Positions 43,501-48,935 of a stretch of DNA of 64,000 bases are shown here, in pieces. The notes beneath the pieces are model-generated. The model saw only the letters and a program-made list of their open reading frames with translations, was not told the origin of the DNA and did not search any database. The DNA comes from Mytilisepta virgata (Eukaryota; Mollusca; Bivalvia; Mytilida; Mytilidae): positions 52,642,230 to 52,706,229 of the forward strand of contig CM051516.1 in the NCBI GenBank assembly GCA_028015205.1, given 5' to 3'. A program made the translations under genes and the position numbers. Each line of letters begins with the position of its first letter. Positions within the stretch are counted from its first letter, which is position 1.

Positions 43501-43970
43501 ACTCCGAAGAACAACGAAGATAACACCAAAACAATTGAGTGATAGTGTACCATTCCGGCTAATAATGTGTGCAAAATTTGTTTACCTAACGTAAAAAAAA
43601 GAAAAAAAAATTGGGAACCACTTTTTATTTAACTATAATATATATGTGTTTTGGAACCACTGTTGTAAATATTGTGGAAAATAATTAAAACATTGAAAAT
43701 CACACATTTCTGATCCATATTAATCGTGACCTTACATCGCAAACTCCAATCAACTGACGATGACCACGAGAGTCCACGCTATCTTACTAATCGAGGCACC
43801 TGAGGGTTAACTTGTAATAGTGATTATACATCACTTCTACTTATTTTTTTACTTGATGGATGTGAAACATTTCCTCCAGTCTGTAACATACGTCCTCATT
43901 CTCAGCTATTTTTTCACGGAAAACAGATAAAACCTCGGGGCAGTAGCATTTAATCACTTTAAATTTGAAC
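16570..43970 (-). CDS. RIG-I-like receptor gene (death-fold, SAM, DExH helicase, CTD)
   Basis: The gene span covers sixteen predicted coding exons listed separately plus the poly(A) signal. Reading splice sites by eye, every junction keeps the frame, giving at least 1,035 residues (1,016 with the alternative exon 8 donor). Order: death-fold region about 1-150, acidic linker 150-235, SAM about 236-289, helicase core about 300-840 with motifs I (ARTNGGKT), Ia, Ic (ITPQ), II (DECH), III (LTAS), IV, V and VI (QMRGRIRER), then the RIG-I C-terminal domain to the end. RLRs are cytosolic sensors that bind viral double-stranded or 5'-triphosphate RNA, hydrolyse ATP and signal through death-fold contacts. 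Vertebrate RIG-I and MDA5 have two CARDs and no SAM. The first exon(s) are missing from my model. No stop or frameshift was found, so it appears functional. Confidence 0.88.
16591..17219 (-). CDS. RLR exon 16: helicase motif VI, pincer and C-terminal domain
   Basis: The exon opens after the acceptor '...TTTAAG' with GRIRERNGKNIIF, completing motif VI begun in exon 15. A helical segment (INVERQYIMDQAVNTL) resembles the RLR pincer. The RIG-I C-terminal domain follows: HCKKCSWFICKGDYL, then GPCNHDWGVILEKE and KYEKNFEKWIYFPFEIEEI, the fold that captures RNA ends. Known RLRs coordinate zinc with four cysteines (CxxC plus two near the DWG motif). Here CxxC and only one cysteine before NHDWG are visible; the position five residues upstream is lysine. 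The stop is TGA. Confidence 0.92.
17239..18039. mobile_element. Large foldback element with TTAA target duplication
   Basis: The sequence is TTAA-GGTGACAGGTACGTAAATGG at one end and CCATTTACGTACCTGTTACC-TTAA at the other (one position, inside the poly-G/C stretch of the arm, differs). The arms are complementary for more than 300 bases, including GGGGTCACCGAATTCGTTTT against its complement near 17715, with a spacer of about 110. Length is 801 bp. TTAA duplication suggests mobilisation by a piggyBac- or Kolobok-type transposase. It has no coding capacity. It sits 20 bases upstream of the last RLR exon's acceptor. Confidence 0.85.
18163..18244. repeat. Perfect 22-bp inverted repeat (small foldback)
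   Basis: TTTCTACTGTCGAAATAGTT(AA) and its exact complement flank a 38-base loop. It is probably a tiny MITE or its remnant. Confidence 0.8.
19088..19255 (-). CDS. RLR exon 15: helicase motifs V and VI
   Basis: The exon begins after 'AAAATTCCAG' with MSRDYQNEVIEKFRLG, continues HYCLVATSVAFEGIDIPECN (motif V region) and ends SSLQMRG at G|GTATTA. These are the second RecA-like domain residues that contact RNA backbone and ATP in RLRs. The one-base overhang joins exon 16 to make QMRG-RIRER. Confidence 0.92.
19430..20100 (+). repeat. Dispersed element, plus copy (inverted partner at 28253-29290)
   Basis: It begins with CATGTGAGCTTTTGCTCTCA and contains 'CTTCTCCTCTGAAACTAC', 'CCAAACTTA' and 'TCTTAGGGTATCTAG'. 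The same sequence lies in reverse orientation at 28253-29290. The head is related to the AGCTCACCTGG family at 11390. Confidence 0.8.
20380..20600 (+). repeat. Dispersed repeat with 'TTGTCTTCCCGGGTTTTGTC'
   Basis: The segment from 'TTGACTTTGTTGAACTTCAC' through 'TTTGTCTTCCCGGGTTTTGT' to 'TATATTTGTCCTCTTTAGG' recurs in the opposite orientation at 28140-28250 (partial) and 34730-34985. It is probably a retroelement untranslated region. Confidence 0.75.
20600..20920 (+). repeat. Dispersed element segment, inverted copy at 28430-28920
   Basis: 'GATAAAGACAAACTGTA', 'CTGACCCCTTATAGGAG' and the 'AAAGTCC..TAGCAACC' motif recur reversed within 28300-28920. Confidence 0.75.
21354..21569 (-). CDS. RLR exon 14: start of second helicase domain
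   Basis: After 'TTTTATCAG' the exon encodes VIDEIADEINTNPD, a helical stretch, then the Hel2 core: SRFIVFVKTRFTAKKLAEKL (motif IV region) and SQHLTGSQASEEKG. It ends one base into a glycine codon (GGA G|GTAATA), which exon 15 completes. This matches the usual RLR order of insert domain, motif IV, then the LTG loop. Confidence 0.92.
21570..22815 (-). other. RLR intron 13
   Basis: It includes three tandem units of about 157 bp (21950-22420). Nothing else was recognised. Confidence 0.6.
21950..22420 (+). repeat. ~157-bp tandem repeat, three units
   Basis: Units start GTTTCCGTGCAATAAC at about 21960, 22120 and 22275 and share GATGATAAAATGGAGGTCAA and CAGTTTTACCGCTCC. Preceded at 21895-21950 by a G+C-rich stretch of GGGCAG-type repeats. 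Confidence 0.85.
22816..22969 (-). CDS. RLR exon 13: helicase insert domain
   Basis: The exon starts after 'TTTTTATACAG' in phase 0 with VYLSAIKINNMLDYKEVKEE and continues LQNELEVLKHESETECS, ending NIMQ + G|GTAATG. It is charged and helical, as expected of the end of the RLR-specific Hel2i insertion. Recognition rests on position and frame rather than on a diagnostic motif. Confidence 0.85.
23008..23315 (-). mobile_element. tRNA-derived SINE
   Basis: Read on the minus strand the head has an A-box-like TATAGTGGTTAGCACATC and a B-box-like GGTCACTCGTTCAATTCCCG, followed by an unrelated body with a CTGTAGATGTCGAAAAAGAG hairpin partner. Related copies lie at 34442-34700 (plus) and 6423-6555 (tail). 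It is not a functional tRNA gene. Confidence 0.8.
23969..24128. repeat. Foldback element
   Basis: TATTATCTGCATTTTGACAG on the left pairs with CTGTCAAAATGCAGATAATA on the right. Complementarity extends about 50 bases inward, through the ATCGTAAAATATCAT segment. Confidence 0.88.
25418..25626 (-). CDS. RLR exon 12: helicase insert domain
   Basis: The exon follows 'TTTTACAG' and encodes VKQRLEVWKENDKLWEDI, RKPPLEPTSTRYSQWLESTK and SIKRFLHASFRHIE, ending GAG|GTAATT in phase 0. The YSQWLESTK segment resembles the conserved 'YxxWv' stretch in the RLR Hel2i insert. Confidence 0.9.
25627..27742 (-). other. RLR intron 11
   Basis: The only structure recognised is the foldback at 26650-26856. Confidence 0.6.
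26650..26856. repeat. Foldback element
   Basis: CATCCTCC and TTCCTACAAACCCCTGACAT pair with ATGTCAGGGGTTTGTAGGGA and GGAGGATG at the other end. Confidence 0.8.
27743..27838 (-). CDS. RLR exon 11: start of helicase insert domain
   Basis: The exon follows a T-rich acceptor (TTTTTTTTCATTAG) and encodes LFNIASRENDKAMKTLL and NGIAEVERKLRSRD, ending GAT G|GTAAGA. Two bases at the front complete a lysine codon started in exon 10. It is a helical segment with no named motif; frame continuity on both sides supports it. Confidence 0.85.
28253..29290 (-). repeat. Dispersed element, minus copy
   Basis: It is an inverted copy of sequences at 19430-20100 and 20600-20920, with internal tandem units carrying 'TATGGTTGCTAGGGAC' and 'CAATGACCTTGACCCTTGAC' (28400-28700). 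The outer end reads CCCAGGAGCCTGAATCGCTC. Confidence 0.8.
29486..29615. repeat. Three tandem hairpins, GGTCTTTCCAC...GTGGAAAGACC
   Basis: Perfect 11-bp stems GGTCTTTCCAC/GTGGAAAGACC with 5-base loops lie at 29486-29512, 29539-29565 and 29589-29615. Each is followed or preceded by the spacer 'ATCAGAACAAAAGCAAAA'. The stem sequence is identical in all three while the loop varies (GAAAA or GGAAA). Confidence 0.93.
29640..29955. repeat. GCGTTAAA/TTAACGCG-rich block
   Basis: 'AATGCGTTAAAT', 'TTTAACGCGATAAA', 'TTTTCAACGCGTTAAC' and 'TTTAACGCGTTATT' recur at both ends of a 300-bp block. The motif resembles the palindromic ACGCGT units of the transposon at 47430-49199, so this may be a decayed relative. 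Confidence 0.6.
30388..31522 (-). pseudogene. Broken Penelope-like reverse transcriptase
   Basis: Two minus-strand open segments carry RT sequence in the right order. 31522-31145 has LPALYWVPKLHKNPFKQRYI and AGSANCS; 30636-30388 has DNIFIEFGSRIYQKQSALML, MGTNCALLAGLCLHSYDADF and ENKKKLAQSLNFTF. In intact elements a YxDD catalytic box follows this point; here the frame stops just before it. The match to Penelope-like RT is from memory of the family pattern; another non-LTR class is possible. Confidence 0.75.
31530..31619. repeat. Inverted repeat beside RLR exon 10 donor
   Basis: ATGTTATATTTCTCATTTTA pairs with the complement at the right end (AAATGGGAAATATAACAT); stem about 34 bases with two mismatches. 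It is followed by a (TA)n run and the exon 10 donor, 18 bases further on. Confidence 0.8.
31638..31800 (-). CDS. RLR exon 10: helicase motif III
   Basis: After 'ATCTTTGTAG' the exon opens ILGLTASPSIKKSRN, where LTAS is RLR motif III coupling ATP hydrolysis to RNA binding. It continues through VKEAVEPIKELMANLDVVNL and ends at ACA A|GTGCGT, a slightly weak donor. Joined to exon 9 the protein reads LNLQLPQ-ILGLTASPS, exactly the spacing seen in other RLRs. Confidence 0.92.
31801..34090 (-). other. RLR intron 9 (GC-AG)
   Basis: The intron begins with GC rather than GT and is mostly the inverted arrays at 32095-34066. Confidence 0.7.
32095..34066. repeat. Head-to-head arrays of the ~155-bp element
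   Basis: A plus copy starts at 32095 (ATCCCCGCACTTCGAATGAA, then (GTCC/GTCT)n at 32143-32219) and runs to about 32860. Minus-orientation units then run to 34066, with internal terminal sequence at 32960-33076 and a final CGAACTTCATTCGAAGTGCG at 34038-34057. Units are the same as at 14695-16110. The whole forms a large imperfect inverted repeat that ends 25 bases from exon 9. Confidence 0.88.
34091..34363 (-). CDS. RLR exon 9: helicase motifs Ic and II (DECH)
   Basis: The exon follows 'CATTCCATTTCAG' and encodes ISCFNITAEEDRTDY, NIFFITPQLLVNNFS (motif Ic), then LNDFTLLVFDECHHTMGFNS with the DECH box that binds magnesium and ATP, ending LNLQLPQ. The donor is CAG|GCAAGT, a textbook GC donor: the frame, the downstream ILGLTAS exon and the absence of a nearby GT all support it. 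Confidence 0.93.
34442..34700 (+). mobile_element. tRNA-derived SINE
   Basis: The head 'GTGCGCCTTGGTGTAGTGGT' with TAGCATATCAGACTGC is A-box-like; a decayed B-box follows. The body matches the minus-strand SINE at 23008-23315, including CTCTCCTGTAGATGTTGAAA and AGGCTCAAATGGCGCTACAG. Confidence 0.78.
34730..34985 (-). repeat. Dispersed repeat, inverted copy of 20380-20600
   Basis: 'AGAGGACAAATATACCTAAG' and 'AACCCGGGAAGACAAATGAA' are the complement of the plus copy. A 110-base partial copy also sits at 28135-28245. Confidence 0.8.
35234..35373 (-). CDS. RLR exon 8: helicase motif Ia
   Basis: After 'TATTTTGTTACAG' the exon encodes GKVVFTARTNILLQQQFL (motif Ia region) and RAKEFFTENT. Two in-frame donors are possible. 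The one at 35291 (ACG|GTCTGT) gives a spacing to ITPQ nearly equal to that of human RIG-I. The one at 35234 (CCG|GTATAC) adds 19 residues (VCIGDSYKLDKKVYILALP). Both keep phase 0. I list the longer bounds; the shorter fits the family better. Confidence 0.78.
37013..37083 (+). repeat. 71-bp exact direct repeat, copy 1
   Basis: Starts AAGTCATTCTTTACCTCCGT; identical to 37520-37590, including GCGATCGATCTCG. The intervening 436 bases are not repeated. Confidence 0.9.
37520..37590 (+). repeat. 71-bp exact direct repeat, copy 2
   Basis: Identical to 37013-37083. The exact identity suggests a recent local duplication or two ends of one insertion. Confidence 0.9.
38526..38717 (-). CDS. RLR exon 7: Q motif and Walker A (motif I)
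   Basis: The exon follows 'TGCTTGCTTAAG' and encodes NKPHDILYPYQQELSERALA (Q-motif-like, binds adenine) and GENTIVYARTNGGKTVIAFC, then VIRDHLQKNPQ + G|GTATAT. GKT is the Walker A lysine-threonine that holds ATP phosphates. The loop reads ARTNGGKT where RLRs usually have A(P/R)TGxGKT, so one glycine is replaced by asparagine. Confidence 0.92.
38718..38916 (-). other. RLR intron 6
   Basis: Short A+T-rich intron. Confidence 0.6.
38917..39013 (-). CDS. RLR exon 6: SAM domain, second half
   Basis: After 'TCTTATCCTCAG' the exon encodes IDMESFWNLNADLLTKCGVK and TGASAKILKYIE, ending GAA G|GTATTT. 'DMESFWNLNADLLTKCGV..GASAKILKYI' has the order of SAM helices 3-5 (D...L..L...DL...G+...G...KIL..I). 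It joins exon 5 in phase 0. SAM domains form homo- or hetero-oligomers or bind RNA. Confidence 0.87.
39014..40760 (-). other. RLR intron 5
   Basis: It is largely the tandem element at 39590-40745 with 570 bases of unremarkable sequence before it. Confidence 0.65.
39590..40745 (-). repeat. Dispersed element with ~155-bp tandem units
   Basis: About seven units contain 'CAGCCAATCAGAAACAAGAA', 'TTGCCCATGACGGCCATG' and 'CTTCCTGTCAAGTTTCGTTC'. The end at 40676-40745 reads TACGACGGACGCCAAGTGAT and TTTGGCCAGGTGAGCT, the complement of the head at 11390. The end lies only about 15 bases from exon 5. Confidence 0.85.
40761..40915 (-). CDS. RLR exon 5: linker and SAM domain, first half
   Basis: After 'CACTTTTCAG' the exon encodes a linker (ASLNTLPDSATENHSA, ...TSFTPCSPE) and TVNDILITLKLEKYCQLFED, ending GAG GAG|GTTAGA in phase 0. 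'ILITLKLEKYCQLFEDEE' is the first SAM helix pair (V..(W/I)L..LgLe.Yc..F...E). Confidence 0.87.
41186..41266 (-). CDS. RLR exon 4: acidic linker
   Basis: This 81-bp exon follows 'TTTTTCAAG' and encodes DKDVEMKTIPDLAIVPKIQE and ESENTSD, ending GAC T|GTAAGT. No domain is recognised. It has the same length and phases as exon 3, which could reflect exon duplication, but the two peptides are not obviously similar. Confidence 0.78.
41267..42054 (-). other. RLR intron 3
   Basis: A+T-rich intron; nothing recognised. Confidence 0.6.
42055..42135 (-). CDS. RLR exon 3: charged linker
   Basis: The exon follows 'TTTTTTACTTTAG' and encodes AEENETRDDKRQSCEIGSKS and DINCLEN, ending AAT G|GTAAGT. It is low in hydrophobic residues and reads as a flexible linker between the death-fold region and the SAM domain. 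Confidence 0.8.
42136..42453 (-). other. RLR intron 2
   Basis: Short intron, nothing recognised. Confidence 0.6.
42454..42790 (-). CDS. RLR exon 2: death-fold (CARD/DED-like) region
   Basis: After 'ACTCAAATTTCAG' the exon encodes VMMDQINAKAFDKHSELKAV, then LSDFNKFKQMLEHILPPKHR and SKLLERLEKKKFFQLGQYDE, LMEKLEKIDSRVVNEIRPI, ending AAG G|GTAAGT. The amphipathic six-helix pattern (KLLERLEKKKFFQLGQYDELMEKL..) is that of the death-fold superfamily; I cannot decide between CARD and DED. Two in-frame ATG codons at the exon start (the second in a strong context, A at -3 and G at +4) could act as a start if exon 1 is not used. Confidence 0.83.
42791..43852 (-). other. RLR intron 1
   Basis: No element recognised; a CT-rich stretch (43333-43372) lies in the middle. 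Confidence 0.5.
43853..43970 (-). CDS. Probable RLR exon 1 in this model: start of death-fold region
   Basis: After 'CTGGTTGTTTAG' the exon encodes FKFKVIKCYCPEVLSVFREK and IAENEDVCYRLEEMFHIHQ, ending CAT CAA|GTAAAA in phase 0, which fits exon 2. 'EVLSVFREKIAENEDVCYRL..MFHIHQ-VMMDQINA' resembles the first helices of a CARD. It begins one base into a codon and has no good start, so at least one more upstream exon is expected; I did not find it between 44000 and 51000. Confidence 0.62.
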
Positions 43971-44439
43971 CTAAACAACCAGGTAAATTTTGACAACAAT
44001 CAAGAAATTTTGACTGCGACTATAAAAATTTTAAAATCGTGTCTATATGAAAACGCGGTCTTAGTATATCTCTAAAAGATGTGCATACTATACCGCTATT
44101 TTGAGTCAAGAAATTTTGTAGGAGTTATGGACCTTAGCAATCTTGTTCTAAATAATATTCAGTATAGTATTACCCTAAAAACGATACACAATGAAAGGCT
44201 ATGAATTCAAAGATTACACAGTTTATGCTCGAGCTTTACAAACATTGACTTTTGGGAACTTGAAGACACCGGGGAGAGACCATCAGTAGTAATAATGAGT
44301 AATAACTGTAACAATTAACTGTTACGAAGTCTCCCAAACGAATGCCTTACATTGTATTCAATAAATTATTTGTTTTTCAGAGACTGAAATTATTATATTA
44401 CGTCTGATACATTGATGTCTTCCTTGTATCAATATTTAA

Positions 44440-45490
44440 ATGGTTTATGAGATTTGAACATTGCGTATTAAAACATGTTAAAGTGATAAACATTTTTGAT
44501 CATTTTTACGGATTTTGAAATAATTAAAAATTATTGATATGAGGGGCGAGGATGACCCCCCTTTTTTGGTGGGAGTGTTAGGTTTTTATCAATCTGTGTG
44601 TCTTATCATGAGGGAAAAGAAAATATATGACTTATGGGCAGGCTTTTCAATGCTTTACGAGATAATTAAAGACTAATGATTCGAGGGGGGGTGGGGATTT
44701 TAATTTTAAATAATTCAAGATAATTGGCTTAAGGGGACGAGAATGACGCCCATTGGGTAATGAGATATATATCATTTAAATGGGAATTACGATATTGTGT
44801 ATACGCATCTCTCTCAGCGCCGCTATAATGCCGCTTCTTCCTTGACCGTCGAAAATTTATGAGCATTGAACATTATTGATTTGAATGGGAGTGGTGATAA
44901 AGCCCTGGGGAAGCGAGGTCCGTGTCACTTGGTGCGTCTTACCATGGGGAAGAAGAAAATATATGGTTTTAACGATTTATGGGATAATTGAAATTTATTG
45001 ATTTGATGGGAGTGGTGATAACCCCCTGGGGATGCGAGGTATGTGTCATTTGGTGCGTCTTACCACGGGGAATAAAAAAATATATGGTTTAGGGGTGGTG
45101 ATTTTAACGGTTTATGAGATAATGAATCATTATTGATTTGATGGGAGTGGTGATAACCCCCCGGGGAATCGAGGTATGTGTCATTTGGTGCATCTTAACA
45201 TGGGGAATAAGAAAATATATGGTTAGGGGTGGGAATTTTAACGGTTTATGAGATAATTGGACATTATTGATTTATGGGGGGTGAGGATCACCCTACCGAA
45301 AGAATGAGGTACATGTCATTTAATGCGTCTTGTTACGGAGATTATTAAAATATATGATTTAAAGCTATGGATTTTAATTGCATATGAAATTTTTCAAAAT
45401 TATCGACATTGGGGGTAGGGGATGGTCTCCCCAGAGGAACGAGGTATATGTCATTTAATAGCTGTATAATAAAATATATGATATGAAAAA
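44440..45490 (+). repeat. Diverged ~135-bp tandem array, seven or so units
   Basis: Units share 'GGTTTATGAGATAATTG', 'ATTATTGATTTGATGGGAGT', 'GGTGATAACCCCC' and 'GAGGTATGTGTCATTTGGTG'. Outer copies are the most diverged. Confidence 0.85.
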
Positions 45491-45811
45491 AAAAATCTCC
45501 GTAGGATCTTATAGTAAACCCCTACGTCTTAGCCTCTTTACGTCTCAATAACCCCCACCAGAAAATGAATAGTATTAGGCACATCTAGAAACATTGATCT
45601 TTCATCATGGAAAATCTCAAATCCATATCTCTGACGGTTATTGAGAACTCGAACGACCAAAATCGGAGAGGAAGAAAAAAAAATTTTTTTTTCCCTAGCA
45701 ACGACATATAATGTAGTGTTTTGGTCACAATCAAACGTCACAAATTTACTTTATAGGCGATTTATTTATAGTAACTGGGAAATACATAATATAAAATAAC
45801 AGACATAATTT

Positions 45812-45865
45812 GTATTTAACAACATTCGAGACTGGGCCAGATTTGTCTCGAATGTTGTTAAATAC
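45812..45865. repeat. Perfect 21-bp stem hairpin, 12-base loop
   Basis: TATTTAACAACATTCGAGAC pairs exactly with GTCTCGAATGTTGTTAAATA around the loop TGGGCCAGATTT. No other element boundary is visible. Confidence 0.9.
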
Positions 45866-46428
45866 CAAAAAATCTATGGAAACGAGTCCCTGTGTTTGAT
45901 ACTTGTGATAGGAGTGTCACATAACATTTTACTACGTGTACTTAAAAGGGTATTTAACGAGAATAACTTGATTTAAATTGGTTAAACCGGTTTGAATGTA
46001 AAATTCGTGAAAACTAGCACTTAACCGACAAGAATACCAACATCAAACACACTCAAACCTGTATTTGTTTTACTCATAAGCCTTAATTTTTTAATCATTA
46101 AAATTTAATTTTTATCGTAAACGATTGTATGCAATGAATTTTGGTATTTACAAACGAGAATATGAAAAACACGAAATTGATAAAAAAAATGTTTGATTCG
46201 ATTGAAGATATAACAACTAAAACTAAACGTTTGACAGTATTACAAATAATATATTTAATATTTGATTGTACAAATATGTATATGTATATCCAATATTTTA
46301 AATATATTAAATATCACTTACCTTTTGTTCAACTTTACATGCTTGTCATGTGTATAATAACTGATTAAATAAACATTGGAAAATTACAAGAGTACATTTA
46401 TAATACTGGAAAACCTATGTAAAGGTTT

Positions 46429-46586
46429 TGCATGAATTCATTTTTGTCAACAATAAGAACGATTTAAAAAGAAAGAAACTTTCGATATTATATAATTATT
46501 GCTTCCATACGAGATAATCAATAACTGTATAGTATCGAACATTTCTTTATAAATCGTCGGATTGTTGACAAAAATTAATTCATGCA
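46429..46586. repeat. Foldback element
   Basis: TGCATGAATTCATTTTTGTC pairs with GACAAAAATTAATTCATGCA; arms extend about 55 bases with mismatches, through AACGATTTAAAAAGAAA and TTTCTTTATAAATCGT. Confidence 0.8.
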
Positions 46587-46750
46587 TAATCTTTAAATAT
46601 GCGTATAAATCAAATCAAATTTAGTTTTTCTTTAAACTAAGAGTATATCCTTCGTGCATAGCTCTATCCTTGGAAGGTTCTGGTTATTTTTCTACATTTT
46701 AGAACTTGCTCTTCATTGTTTTTGATTTCCATGTCGGGTTTGAACATTTT

Positions 46751-47015
46751 AGGGAGCAACAATATGATTTTTAATGGGGGGGGGCATGGAAGTAATCTTA
46801 AGTCCTGCCTTTTTTCCAGCAAAATTTCGAGACTGCCTTTTTTGTACTACCTGGTGTTGTCCTGCCTTTTTTTCACTACATATTTCATCCTGCCTATCCT
46901 GCCTTTTTTTCTGAGGATTTTTGATCTTGCCTTTTTTTTCACCAAATTTTGCATCCTGCCGTTTTTTTTTCAAATTCCTTCCATGCCCCAAATAAAAATC
47001 ATATGGTTGCTCCCT
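46751..47015. repeat. Foldback element with CTGCC-rich core
   Basis: AGGGAGCAACAATATGATTT pairs with AAATCATATGGTTGCTCCCT (allowing small gaps). Between the arms a pyrimidine-rich core repeats 'CCTGCCTTTTTT' five or six times, giving long but meaningless open frames on both strands. Confidence 0.82.
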
Positions 47016-47483
47016 TAATTCTTGAGCACAACTGATGAAGAAGTTTGCACATCTTGTACAACAAAATTTGCATGACAGAATATATTAAAGTATTCTGTAC
47101 TGTTCCCTAGATATATAGAAGTCTATTTTATTATTAATATCCATGTATACGTTGTATTGGTCATATTCCTGGTAACATTTGGTAAACTTGTTACTTCATT
47201 GTCTGGCACAGAAGCAACATTTTTATGGTACATTTATAAAGTTATGAAAATTAATCTTTTTTCCATTAAACTAATTATCTCGAGTTTGTACTGAGAAATA
47301 TCTATAGGGGAGTATTCTAAGAGCGGCACTTGTTCACCTTTTTGTGAAAGAAGAATATGGTAGATGATTTCTAGACACACCCTAGCTCCTTTGCTCCTTT
47401 GCAAGTGACCATAGTTAAAGCATTCTTGTATGAGTGGCCGTTCGTGTCATTGGCGGTATGAACATACCGTATGAAATTTTAGA

Positions 47484-47703
47484 CGCGTTGGTTTCTACTT
47501 TCAACGCGTTAGTTTTTATTATCAACGCGTTGGTTTTTACTTTCAACGCGTTGGTTTTTACTTTCAACGCGTTGGTTTTTATTATCAACGCGTTGGTTTT
47601 TACTTTCAACGCGTTGATTTTTACTTTCAACGCGTTGGTTTTACTTTCAACGCGTTGGTTTTTACTTTCAACGCGTTGGTTTTCACTTTCAACGCGTTGA
47701 TTC
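47484..47703 (+). repeat. Left subterminal array of AACGCGTT palindromes
   Basis: About eleven units of 19-21 bases, CAACGCGTTGGTTTTTACTT with minor changes. A shorter inverted array of five or six units lies at 49017-49149. Each unit contains the self-complementary core CAACGCGTTG, a plausible protein-binding site. Confidence 0.92.
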
Positions 47704-48673
47704 GTAATTCATACGGTATGAAAAACCAAGCGTTGGTTTTCACTTCCATACCGTAAGTTTTTCATTCCATACCGTAAGTTTTGCACTTTTGTCAACCAAT
47801 TAAAATCTTTCTAACAAAGTACGATCTAATTAACCGTTCGGACGGACTCCAGATTGTTAAGTTTGGCGGGAAAATATATTCTCCGTTGTTGGAGATACTT
47901 GTTTTATTTAAAAGTCATCCAAATCCACCCAAGCAGAAAGTATTGATCCGTTTTCAATATTTATATGCTCATATGTACTGATAATTTTAAAAGTATTGAT
48001 TTGCTTTCTATATTTATATGTTCATATGCATTGATAAATTTCTTGAAATAATCATAGATTATATATTGTTGACAATATTTTTATTTATTTTGATGCTTGA
48101 AATCATTATGGATATTTTCTAGTGTTTCACCTCTTATGTTTTACGTGGCGAGGATCTTCAGCGGTCTCCACGTTTCACAGATTGTAATAGATTATGGACC
48201 GTACACCGGAAAATCAGTATGTTGCAAGATATGATTCAGTTACTATAAATGATCTTATAAAAGCTACACTTACTTTTAATTGATTAATATTTATCACCTC
48301 TAGTCCAATTTTCTTGAACATTTACATGCTACTATTTTCTTTTAAATATGATCCTTCATTGGTTATTTTTATCAGTCAAATAACAGTTTTCTGATAGATC
48401 GTTCCAATTGCCTCACTGTTTGATTGAATTTAGTAACACACCTCTATTCTTTTCTTTATCAATTGATAATTCACTTTGTCCCATCTCATGCTTCATCCAT
48501 TCTATTATTTATATTACGTGTGTATATAAGTTTAATTATTTTTGAATGTTTCGAATGTGCTTATCATCCGTATTTCCTATATAGTTTTAGATACATTTTC
48601 ACGATTTATCAGGCCTTGTTAATTTTTCTTGTAAATTTTTGTGTCTTTTATATGCTATAACTGGTTTCTTACT

Positions 48674-48935
48674 TTAAATTCTTGAGAGTTCAGGGTCATT
48701 CTCTATCAAATCCCAATGTTTTATAATTGATCTTTTTAATTGTTTCACTGCTGGGTTATATTTAGCGATAAAGATAATCGTTTTAACGTCTGGTTTTTCA
48801 GTGTTAGACAGTAAATCGTTTCGTTCTAAGTTTGAGGTAGAAACAAGCGCTTCATCTATTTCTGTTTGCTTATAATTTCTTTGTAATAACTTTTCTCTAA
48901 ATGAATTAATGATCGTGTTACGTTCATAGATACAC
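48674..48935 (-). pseudogene. Retroelement-derived fragment inside transposon
   Basis: The minus strand encodes ERNTIINSFREKLLQRNYKQ, then DVKTIIFIAKYNPAVKQLKR and HWDLIENDPELSRI. 'Y+PA+..L...I.KHW..IENDPEL..I' is a pattern I associate with the C-terminal part of Penelope-like or related retroelement proteins. There is no start or catalytic motif, so it is a captured fragment. Confidence 0.55.

Noticed and set aside
45538..45741. 67-codon minus-strand frame considered as an upstream RLR exon
   Set aside because: No clear acceptor/donor pair with the required phase and no domain resemblance.
46716..47018. 100-codon plus frame and 80-codon minus frame
   Set aside because: Both come from the CTGCC-rich core of a foldback element.
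47415..47700. Repetitive open frames on both strands (FNALVFT / VKTNALK)
   Set aside because: They are translations of the ACGCGT subterminal array of the transposon.
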